Below are positions 1 to 4,741 of a stretch of DNA of 7,086 nucleotides, in pieces. Both the position numbers and the translations under genes were made by a program. The DNA comes from Clostridia bacterium (lineage in GTDB: Bacteria; Bacillota; Clostridia; Oscillospirales; CAG-272), in the NCBI GenBank assembly GCA_017612495.1, contig JAGAFQ010000130.1, positions 1 through 7,086 on the forward strand, written 5' to 3'. A model generated the notes under the pieces. That model was not told the DNA's origin. It did not search any database and saw nothing but the letters and a program-made list of their open reading frames with translations. The stretch's first letter is position 1, and every line of letters starts with the position of its first letter.

Positions 1-533
1 ATATTTCAGAAGAACGCATAAAGCCCACCGACTTTATTTCCGTCATTGAAATTTCAAAAGGAAGTAAGGCAAAATACGAACTTGATAAGCAAACGGGACT
101 TATCATACTCGACCGTGTACTTTATACATCGACACACTATCCCGCAAACTACGGCTTTATACCGCGTACATACGGCGACGATAACGACCCCTTGGATGTT
201 TTGGTACTCTGCTCGGAGGTACTCGATCCGCTGACCTTGGTGCGCTGCTATCCTATCGGCGTTATCAAGATGCTCGACAACGGACTTTCCGATGAAAAGA
301 TCATCGCCATCCCCTACAACGACCCCAACTACAACGGATATAAAGATATTTTCACGCTGCCCCGTCACGTATATGACGAAATGACGCACTTTTTCTCATA
401 TTATAAGACGCTCGAAAAGAAAGAGACCGTCGTCGATGAAGTCATGGGCGTTGACGAAGCGACTGCAATAATCACGCATTGCATCGAAAACTATAAAGCG
501 AAATTCGGAGATAAAGATAAAGACAGTAACTAA
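1..533 (+). CDS. ppa: Inorganic pyrophosphatase, family I (5' end outside window)
   Basis: Soluble cytoplasmic enzyme that hydrolyses pyrophosphate to two phosphates with Mg2+, pulling biosynthetic reactions forward. The frame is open from base 3 to the TAA at 531-533, giving 176 visible residues. No ATG precedes the conserved core, so the true start lies upstream; starting at the in-frame TTG at 192 would delete much of the active site. Counting the codon at base 3 as residue 1, all residues of the E. coli active site have counterparts: E16, K24, E26, R38, Y50, the signature DNDPLD with D60, D62 and D65, then D92, D97 and K99, and the YYK motif near the end. E. coli Ppa is about 175 residues, so little is missing. 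Function is near certain; the start is unknown. The transketolase genes downstream have their own promoter. Confidence 0.95.
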   Translation, partial: ISEERIKPTDFISVIEISKGSKAKYELDKQTGLIILDRVLYTSTHYPANYGFIPRTYGDDNDPLDVLVLCSEVLDPLTLVRCYPIGVIKMLDNGLSDEKIIAIPYNDPNYNGYKDIFTLPRHVYDEMTHFFSYYKTLEKKETVVDEVMGVDEATAIITHCIENYKAKFGDKDKDSN

Positions 534-568
534 TGATGTAAAACAGCGTCAGATTATTGCGATTTGAT

Positions 569-597
569 TTGACATATCATCTTAAATATTGTAAAAT
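569..597 (+). promoter_or_regulatory. Sigma-A-type promoter of the transketolase operon
   Basis: A perfect -35 box TTGACA (569-574) is followed by a 17-base spacer and the -10 box TAAAAT (592-597, one mismatch to TATAAT). Transcription should start near 603-605, about 45 bases before the first ATG. The surrounding 534-650 gap is AT-rich and shows no clear terminator for the pyrophosphatase gene, so some readthrough from upstream is possible. Confidence 0.8.
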
Positions 598-600
598 AAT

Positions 601-615
601 AGTGTTTTGAACACT
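601..615 (+). promoter_or_regulatory. Inverted repeat at the predicted transcription start (possible operator)
   Basis: AGTGTT-TTG-AACACT is a perfect 6-bp inverted repeat with a 3-base centre. It begins 4 bases after the -10 box, where a repressor could block initiation. In RNA it would be a very short hairpin at the 5' end. A second inverted repeat, AATTCA (618-623) with TGAATT (631-636), lies just before the ribosome binding site GGAGG (638-642). Both are AT-rich and could be chance, so an operator role is only suggested. Confidence 0.3.
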
Positions 616-650
616 TTAATTCAAAAATTATGAATTCGGAGGAATTTTAA

Positions 651-1478
651 ATGACACCCGAGAAGAAAAACCAACTCAAAAAAACCGCGAACAACGTGCG
701 TTTGAGCATTTTGGAAGCGGTTTACAGCGCAAGCTCCGGCCATCCCGGCGGATCGCTTTCCGTTGCCGATATTCTCACTTATCTCTATTTTGAAGAGATG
801 AATATCGACCCCAAGGATCCCAAAAAGGAAGACCGTGACCGTTTTGTCCTTTCAAAAGGACATACCTCTCCCGCCCTCTATTCCGTATTGGCAGAGCGCG
901 GCTTTTTCCCCAAGTCGGATATCAAAACGTTCCGTCATATCGACAGCTACCTCCAGGGTCACCCCGATATGAAGCATACCCCCGGCGTTGATATGAGCTC
1001 GGGCTCACTCGGTCAGGGTATGTCGGTCGCTTGCGGTATGGCACTTTCGGCAAAGATTTCGGGAAAGAATTATCGCGTATATTCCGCACTCGGCGACGGC
1101 GAGATACAGGAGGGTCAGATCTGGGAAGCCGCAATGTTTGCAGGTCACTATCATCTCGATAACCTCTGCATCGTTGTAGATAACAACAATCTTCAGATCG
1201 ACGGCAGAATCACCGACGTTATGAATCCTCATCCCATCGATGAAAAATTCAAAGCTTTCGGCTTCGAGGTAATGGTCATCGACGGTCACGACTTTGATCA
1301 GATCGAAGCCGCTTATAAGAAAGCAAAAGAAACAAAGGGCAAGCCTTTTGCCATCATCGCAAAGACAATAAAGGGCAAGGGCGTTTCGTTTATGGAAGAC
1401 CAGGCAAGCTGGCACGGAACGGCACCTAATGAAGAACAGTATCAAGCAGCAGTCAAAGAATTGACTGCCAACAACTGA
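651..1478 (+). CDS. Transketolase, N-terminal subunit (TPP-binding half)
   Basis: Forms the TPP- and Mg2+-binding half of a split transketolase, which moves two-carbon ketol units between sugar phosphates in the non-oxidative pentose phosphate pathway. The 275 residues match the N-terminal domain of full-length transketolase. SGHPGG is at 29-34, KGH at 69-71 and GHP at 103-105. The TPP motif begins with GDGEIQEG at 148-155 and ends with the NNN at 178-180. The ATG at 651 is preceded by GGAGG (638-642) at 8 bases, which settles the start. The protein ends after the SWHGTAPN segment (253-260), where one-gene transketolases continue into the pyrimidine-binding domain. That domain is encoded by the next gene, 13 bases downstream. 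A dihydroxyacetone synthase-like activity cannot be excluded, but transketolase is the usual role for this pair. Confidence 0.95.
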   Translation: MTPEKKNQLKKTANNVRLSILEAVYSASSGHPGGSLSVADILTYLYFEEMNIDPKDPKKEDRDRFVLSKGHTSPALYSVLAERGFFPKSDIKTFRHIDSYLQGHPDMKHTPGVDMSSGSLGQGMSVACGMALSAKISGKNYRVYSALGDGEIQEGQIWEAAMFAGHYHLDNLCIVVDNNNLQIDGRITDVMNPHPIDEKFKAFGFEVMVIDGHDFDQIEAAYKKAKETKGKPFAIIAKTIKGKGVSFMEDQASWHGTAPNEEQYQAAVKELTANN

Positions 1479-1491
1479 GGAGGTATGTAAA

Positions 1492-2436
1492 ATGGCAGAT
1501 AAAATCGCTACAAGACAGGCATACGGCGATGCGCTCGCTGAATTCGGCGCAATTTATCCCGACTTGGTTGTGCTTGACGCCGACCTCGCCGGCGCTACAA
1601 AGACCGGTGTATTCAAAAAGGCATTCCCCGATCGTTTCTTCGATTGCGGTATTGCAGAAGGCAATATGATGTGTGTTGCCGCAGGTCTTTCCACCACGGG
1701 CAAGATCCCGTTCGCAAGTTCTTTTGCAATGTTTGCGGCAGGCCGTGCTTTCGAGCAGGTACGCAACGCAATAGGCTATCCTCACTTGAACGTTAAGATA
1801 GGCGCAACTCACGCAGGTATCTCCGTCGGTGAAGACGGTGCAACGCACCAGTGCCTCGAAGATATCGCGATCATGCGCACCATCCCCGGCATGGTAGTCA
1901 TCAACCCCGCAGATGCAACCGAAGCAAGAGCAGCAGTTGAAGCCGCTATCAAATACGTAGGTCCCGTATATCTCCGTTTCGGCCGCGCAGCCGTTCCGGT
2001 GCTCTTCGATAAAGCAACTTATAAGTTCGAGATCGGCAAGGGCATTCAGATGAACGAGGGCCGCGATGTGACCATCGTTGCAAACGGTCTTATGGTCGAG
2101 CAGGCGCTCGCCGCAAGAGAATTGCTTGCAAACGAAGGCATCGATGCCGCAGTGATCAATATGCCTACCGTAAAACCGATAGACAGTGAAATCATCATAA
2201 ACGCCGCAAAGAAGACCGGCGCCATCGTCACCGCTGAAGAACACAACATAATCGGCGGTCTGGGCAGCGCAGTTGCGGAAGTTGTATGTGAGAATATGCC
2301 CGTTCCGGTAGTAAGAGTCGGCACAAACGACGTCTTCGGCCGCAGCGGTAAGGTTCCTCCGCTTCTTGAAATGTACGGACTCACCGCGAAGAATATTTGC
2401 GAAAGCGCAAAGAAAGCCATTGCTCTCAAAAAGTAA
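1492..2436 (+). CDS. Transketolase, C-terminal subunit (pyrimidine-binding half)
   Basis: Second half of the split transketolase, 314 residues, expected to assemble with the upstream subunit so that TPP binds at their interface. GIAEGNM at 53-59 contains the glutamate (E56) that activates the TPP aminopyrimidine. THAGISVGEDGATHQ at 106-120 is the typical transketolase/DXPS pyrimidine-domain segment. The region from about 190 onward is the C-terminal transketolase domain, with AEEHNIIGGLG at 248-258. GGAGG at 1479-1483 directly follows the TGA of the first gene and sits 8 bases before this ATG, so the two are translated from one mRNA in near-equal amounts. A strong terminator begins 9 bases after the TAA. 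The combined 589 residues approach the size of a single-chain enzyme. 1-deoxyxylulose-5-phosphate synthase is a relative but is normally one chain. Confidence 0.95.
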   Translation: MADKIATRQAYGDALAEFGAIYPDLVVLDADLAGATKTGVFKKAFPDRFFDCGIAEGNMMCVAAGLSTTGKIPFASSFAMFAAGRAFEQVRNAIGYPHLNVKIGATHAGISVGEDGATHQCLEDIAIMRTIPGMVVINPADATEARAAVEAAIKYVGPVYLRFGRAAVPVLFDKATYKFEIGKGIQMNEGRDVTIVANGLMVEQALAARELLANEGIDAAVINMPTVKPIDSEIIINAAKKTGAIVTAEEHNIIGGLGSAVAEVVCENMPVPVVRVGTNDVFGRSGKVPPLLEMYGLTAKNICESAKKAIALKK

Positions 2437-2444
2437 TATATAAG

Positions 2445-2482
2445 AATAAAAGTCGCTCGAATATCGAGCGACTTTTATTTTT
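2445..2482 (+). terminator. Intrinsic terminator of the transketolase operon
   Basis: A perfect inverted repeat with 16 bp per arm (2445-2460 and 2464-2479) around an ATA loop. Its core is AAAAGTCGCTCGA pairing with TCGAGCGACTTTT, followed by ATTTTT. The A-rich left flank makes it potentially bidirectional, but no minus-strand gene ends here. Confidence 0.92.
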
Positions 2483-2524
2483 GCAGAAATCCGCGCAAAT
2501 TCTTATTTTTTATCGAAAATACAC

Positions 2525-2552
2525 TTGACAATTCCCGAAAAATAAGTATAAT
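2525..2552 (+). promoter_or_regulatory. Strong consensus promoter of tRNA-Leu
   Basis: Both boxes match consensus: TTGACA (2525-2530), a 16-base spacer, and TATAAT (2547-2552). The region upstream is AT-rich. Transcription should begin near 2559, leaving a leader of about 24 bases before the tRNA. A consensus promoter is expected for a stand-alone tRNA gene. Confidence 0.85.
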
Positions 2553-2582
2553 ATATTTTGTTGCACGCAATATAGTTGTTAT

Positions 2583-2666
2583 GCGAGAGTGGCGGAACTG
2601 GTAGACGCGCACGTTTGAGGGGCGTGTGGTTCATCCATACGGGTTCAAGTCCCGTTTCTCGCACCA
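2583..2666 (+). tRNA. tRNA-Leu, anticodon GAG
   Basis: An 84-base type II tRNA. The acceptor stem GCGAGAG pairs with TTCTCGC (one G-U). The D-arm region GCGGAACTGGTAGACGC follows. The anticodon stem CACGT/GCGTG closes loop TTGAGGG with anticodon GAG, reading CUC and CUU. A short variable arm TGG-TTCAT-CCA is followed by the T-arm ACGGG-TTCAAGT-CCCGT, discriminator A, and an encoded CCA at 2664-2666. The layout parallels E. coli tRNA-Leu(GAG). It is a single-gene unit between the transketolase terminator and its own hairpin terminator. Confidence 0.96.
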
Positions 2667-2734
2667 AAAGAAGAAACACGCTGATGCGTGTTTTTTCTTT
2701 TGGTGCATATATTTTTCAGTAAACGGGACTTGAA
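2644..2734. repeat. Inverted copy of the tRNA-Leu T-arm segment
   Basis: TTCAAGTCCCGTTT in the tRNA (2644-2657, T-loop and 3' T-stem strand) is perfectly complementary to AAACGGGACTTGAA at 2721-2734. Together with the 21-bp terminator stem inside it, this makes one interrupted inverted repeat of 91 bases. The interruptions are CTC on the left and 14 bases on the right. A readthrough transcript could fold so that the T-arm is lost. The identity with tRNA sequence could come from an inverted duplication or from a repeat family that carries a tRNA-like end. Confidence 0.8.
2661..2706 (+). terminator. tRNA-Leu terminator whose stem includes the tRNA 3' end
   Basis: Two 21-base arms (2661-2681 and 2686-2706) enclose the loop TGAT. 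They are complementary except for one G-U pair. The distal part is AACACGC-TGAT-GCGTGTT followed by TTTTCTTTT, so the U-rich tract lies inside the second arm. The outer end pairs GCACCA of the mature tRNA with TGGTGC downstream. The short inner hairpin probably terminates transcription, and the long pairing forms only in readthrough RNA. Confidence 0.8.
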
Positions 2735-2735
2735 T

Positions 2736-2802
2736 GAAACGGTAGTGAATGACCGTCCGGTGGACGGTCAGAGCCGTTTCCGACCAAATGCCGTCGAGGC
2801 AT
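2736..2802. repeat. Nested hairpin element downstream of the tRNA
   Basis: An outer stem GAAACGG (2736-2742) / CCGTTTC (2774-2780) encloses a perfect 9-bp hairpin, TGACCGTCC (2750-2758), loop GGT, GGACGGTCA (2762-2770). A third small hairpin ATGCC-GTCGA-GGCAT follows at 2788-2802. There is no U-run after any of them, so they are not ordinary terminators. It starts directly after the inverted T-arm copy and may belong to the same repeat unit. The 12 bases GCCGTCGAGGCA (2790-2801) recur at 3135-3146 in the ladder element. Confidence 0.65.
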
Positions 2803-2884
2803 GCGAAAAAACTTTCAAAACCATAAATTTGCTCATTGAAATAAACGATCAAATGCCAAATTGACACATCCCGTCTGCACTCTC
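2803..2884. other. Noncoding AT-rich spacer
   Basis: This stretch lies between the tRNA-proximal hairpins and the larger structured element. Neither strand shows a plausible gene, a paired promoter or a repeat. An isolated TTGACA at 2861-2866 has no -10 box at proper distance. Confidence 0.6.
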
Positions 2885-2974
2885 AAAAAATAAAAGGCTC
2901 GTGTTCGTGGGCTGTTCTAAAGGACAGTTTCATAGCACAAGTACCGCTTTGTGGTGAGTAAGTGCGCACTTATC

Positions 2975-3009
2975 AAAAAACAGGCTGACAAAAAGTCAAC
3001 CTGTTTTTT
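2975..3009. terminator. Bidirectional terminator-like hairpin between converging units
   Basis: AAAAAACAGG (2975-2984) pairs with CCTGTTTTTT (3000-3009). After one C/A mismatch, TGAC pairs with GTCA around an A5 loop. A runs on one side and T runs on the other make it usable on both strands. On the minus strand it is the first hairpin with a U-run after the VanZ-like stop codon, about 240 bases downstream, and is a good candidate for ending the surface operon. Confidence 0.75.
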
Positions 3010-3039
3010 CTATTCAGTTGGTTTTTACAAAAGGCAAGT

Positions 3040-3216
3040 AGTGATGTTTGCCCTGACGGGCAAGTGATGTTGCGCGTTTCACTCGCAGTGATGTTTTTGC
3101 TTTGCAAAAGTGATGTGATGTGTTCCACTCATGCGCCGTCGAGGCACACATCACTCGGCAAAGCCGAACATCACGCCGACAGGCACATCACGTTCCACGC
3201 AGTGGAACACATCGTT
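3040..3216. repeat. Ladder of GTGATGT / ACATCAC repeats separated by hairpins
   Basis: Four GTGATGT copies (3041-3047, 3064-3070, 3088-3094, 3110-3116) are followed by three exact ACATCAC copies (3148-3154, 3168-3174, 3185-3191) and a degenerate fourth, ACATCGT (3209-3215). Between forward copies lie hairpins TTGCCC-TGAC-GGGCAA, TGCG...CGCA (inner GT/AC) and TTTTGC-TTT-GCAAAA. Between reverse copies lie TCGGC-AAA-GCCGA, GCC-GACA-GGC and GTTCCAC-GCA-GTGGAAC. The forward and reverse copies can pair 1 with 4, 2 with 3, 3 with 2 and 4 with 1, giving four short helices and three four-way junctions capped by a loop at 3118-3146. In plus-strand RNA the degenerate pair keeps 8 base pairs through two G-U wobbles. 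The reading frames crossing it are not convincing genes. Confidence 0.8.
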
Positions 3217-3244
3217 CGCCGAGTGTCCTTAAGAACACTCGGCG
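3217..3244. repeat. Strong 10-bp hairpin beside the VanZ-like stop codon
   Basis: CGCCGAGTGT (3217-3226) pairs perfectly with ACACTCGGCG (3235-3244) around an 8-base loop containing the palindrome CTTAAG. On the minus strand it begins just after the TGA of the VanZ-like gene. What follows there is AACGATG rather than a U-run, so it is not an intrinsic terminator by itself. It could protect the operon's mRNA 3' end from exonucleases, or be part of the adjacent ladder. Confidence 0.7.
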
Positions 3245-3245
3245 T

Positions 3246-3743
3246 TCACGAGCCTTTTTTATTTTTATGTGCATAAAAAATGCGCGATACAAAAGAGTAA
3301 ATCGCCGTTGCAAGAGCAATTCCCGCAAAGTCTATACAAACATCCGAAAGACCGGGACCGCGTCCCGAAACGAAGATTTGGTGGCTCTCGTCGATAACGG
3401 CAAACACAAACCCCGATATCAGCGCAGCGGCTACTCTTGTTTTCGGCGCTTTATTAAAGCTTCCGATGAAGAAGCAGAGGGCAAAGCCCAAAGCGAAGAA
3501 AACGGCGAAATGCGCGATCTTTCGCAAAACGCGGTTGAAGGCGGAGGCAAGCTCGGGCCTTTCTTCGCCGTAAATGATCTTGAAGATCAATTTTGACACA
3601 TTAAGGCTCAAATCGTCAGATTCACCGGCAGTTTGCGAAGAAAACTGAAAGATCGCCGAAAGGATCAGCAAAAGAAGTATTAAAGCCGCAACGCGCCTGA
3701 AAATTTTCATAAATAAACCCTGTCTGTTCTTCATTCTTGACAT
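3246..3743 (-). CDS. VanZ-like family membrane protein
   Basis: Small integral membrane protein of the VanZ-like family, named after the teicoplanin-resistance protein VanZ; the biochemical role of most members is unknown. The family pattern is clear: a first membrane helix ending in FSSQ (34-37), RKIAHF (74-79) opening the second helix, a third helix ending in DESHQ (118-122), then GRGPGLSDVCID (127-138) and a final helix to about 155. The coordinates give the longest frame (165 residues), which overlaps the LCP gene by 13 bases. An ATG at 3734 makes an ATGA overlap with the LCP stop. An ATG at 3710 has the best ribosome binding site (AGGG at 3718-3721, 7 bases away) and yields a protein starting MKIFRRV just before the first helix. 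I favour 3710 or 3734 over 3743. Last gene of the surface operon; its end lies inside the basal stem. Confidence 0.85.
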   Translation of the reverse strand: MSRMKNRQGLFMKIFRRVAALILLLLILSAIFQFSSQTAGESDDLSLNVSKLIFKIIYGEERPELASAFNRVLRKIAHFAVFFALGFALCFFIGSFNKAPKTRVAAALISGFVFAVIDESHQIFVSGRGPGLSDVCIDFAGIALATAIYSFVSRIFYAHKNKKGS

Positions 3744-4741
3744 TCACGGTATAAAAGTTCAATAACGGTACCCTTCAATTTTTCGGAGTCAACGTAGAAT
3801 TCCATATATTTTTCGCCTTTTTTGGATTCTCCGTCAAGAGTATATATTTGACCGATATCATAGGCCGAGAGTTCCTCTGCCATTTCCGAAAGCATATTTA
3901 TGTTGCAATCTGAAACGAGACTGTCGGCAAAATCAGACAATACGTCTATGCCGATACTGTTATTTTTCTTTCTGTATTCGGTATAGGCATCCTTGAACGC
4001 CATAATATACTGGCGCTGTCTTGCCATACGCGAAATGTTCGTGGAATCTTCGAGCTGACCTCTTGCCCTAACGTATGAAAGTGCGTCATCGCCTAAAAGC
4101 TTTACAGTCGCGCCCTCTTTATATTCGGGATCCAAAAACGTGAAGTCATCCAAAAGTTCCACCGTTACACCGCCGACGGCATCGTTCATCTTGCCGACCG
4201 CATCCATTGTTATTGAAAGATAGTGGTCGATGCGGTTTTGCAAAAGGAGCCATTCAACGGCTTTTTTCGTATTTCGGCAGCTGTCTTCTTTGCCGCTGCC
4301 GTATGTGTGGGCAAGGGCTATCTGACCGTAAGTCTTGCCGCCGTCTTCTCCGCCGACCGCGATAATGGGCATATCGGTCATAGTATCACGGTTGATCTGC
4401 AAAGCATTATATGTTTTGTTTTTCTTGTCAATGCAAAACAAAACCAAAAAGTCGCATTGAGAATTGTTTGAAAACGTCGACGACGACGTGCCGCCCTCAA
4501 ATTTATCAAGACCCATGAGCAAAAAGGTCTCGATATCATCATTATATTCATATACCTTGTCGTTATAATAAAGTTTCGCCTTTCCGTCTTCGCCATACAG
4601 ATCGCCGAACTCACGGGCGCGCCGCTCTTCCAATTTCACTTCGATAATTCGCATAGCGCCGAATATTATAAGCAACACAAGGGCAATAAGAATAAGCTTT
4701 CTTATTACCCTTGAAGAAGATCGATCATATTTTATTTTCAA
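3731..4741 (-). CDS. LCP (LytR-CpsA-Psr) family glycopolymer transferase
   Basis: Membrane-anchored extracellular enzyme family that moves lipid-linked anionic polymers (capsule, teichoic acid, other glycopolymers) onto peptidoglycan. The 336 residues show a basic N-terminus and one membrane helix (about 15-33), then the LCP domain: FLLMGLD (73-79), INRDT (116-120), DAVGGVTVEL (187-196), and the SYVRAR...SRMARQRQYI segment (222-246) with the arginines expected to bind polyprenyl-phosphate. The start is TTG at 4741, which overlaps the preceding TGA as TTGA. No good ribosome binding site is visible, so translation is probably coupled to the SPQTG gene. The next ATG (residue 30) would destroy the membrane helix, which supports the TTG. 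The region after the LCP domain is short, without repeats. Exact polymer substrate cannot be read from the sequence; the kinase/phosphatase neighbours suggest capsule or exopolysaccharide. Confidence 0.9.
   Translation of the reverse strand: MKIKYDRSSSRVIRKLILIALVLLIIFGAMRIIEVKLEERRAREFGDLYGEDGKAKLYYNDKVYEYNDDIETFLLMGLDKFEGGTSSSTFSNNSQCDFLVLFCIDKKNKTYNALQINRDTMTDMPIIAVGGEDGGKTYGQIALAHTYGSGKEDSCRNTKKAVEWLLLQNRIDHYLSITMDAVGKMNDAVGGVTVELLDDFTFLDPEYKEGATVKLLGDDALSYVRARGQLEDSTNISRMARQRQYIMAFKDAYTEYRKKNNSIGIDVLSDFADSLVSDCNINMLSEMAEELSAYDIGQIYTLDGESKKGEKYMEFYVDSEKLKGTVIELLYRECQE

Larger units (their letters stand above)
2885..3266. repeat. Structured element closed by a 12-bp basal inverted repeat
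   Basis: AAAAGGCTCGTG (2892-2903) is the exact reverse complement of CACGAGCCTTTT (3247-3258). Flanking A-rich (2885-2890) and T-rich (3259-3266) tracts can extend the pairing past a small bulge. Inside, in order, lie: a small hairpin (2912-2927, loop TAAA), a weak hairpin (2936-2953), a 14-base palindrome TAAGTGCGCACTTA (2959-2972), a terminator-like hairpin (2975-3009), a 30-base linker, the GTGATGT/ACATCAC ladder (3040-3216), and a 10-bp hairpin (3217-3244). The right end overlaps the last codons and stop of the VanZ-like gene, so on the minus strand the whole element is that operon's 3' untranslated region and finishes in TTTTATTTTTT. No transposase is present, so if mobile it would need help from elsewhere. 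Confidence 0.7.

Noticed and set aside
192..533. Pyrophosphatase starting at the TTG at 192
   Set aside because: The upstream in-frame sequence contains the conserved Glu, Lys, Arg, Tyr and first Asp residues of the active site, so the gene must begin before the window.
1453..2244. Long minus-strand frame of 263 codons
   Set aside because: It is antisense to the transketolase C-terminal gene, very rich in Cys and His, and has no family resemblance.
2583..2734. Phage or island attachment site at the tRNA 3' end
   Set aside because: The repeated tRNA segment is inverted and only about 60 bases away, whereas integration leaves a direct repeat flanking an inserted element. No integrase is present in the window.
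2861..2866. TTGACA as a promoter -35 box
   Set aside because: At 16-18 bases downstream the sequence is A-rich without a TATAAT-like box, and no gene follows on the plus strand.
2631..2867. Minus-strand open frame of 78 codons crossing the tRNA
   Set aside because: Its C-terminal end is the reverse of the tRNA-Leu gene, and the rest is the hairpin repeat. It is a typical spurious call next to a tRNA.
3041..3215. CRISPR array
   Set aside because: The repeats are only 7 bases, the intervening sequences are self-complementary hairpins, and the orientation flips halfway. None of this fits CRISPR repeats and spacers, and no cas gene is present.
2885..3266. Insertion sequence or transposon
   Set aside because: The terminal inverted repeat is suggestive, but there is no transposase gene and no clear target-site duplication. 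It could at most be a non-autonomous repeat.
3064..3596. Plus-strand open frames of 70 and 158 codons
   Set aside because: They run through the hairpin ladder and then antisense to the well-supported VanZ-like gene. Their composition simply reads out the repeats (His/Ser/Arg-rich) and no start has a ribosome binding site.
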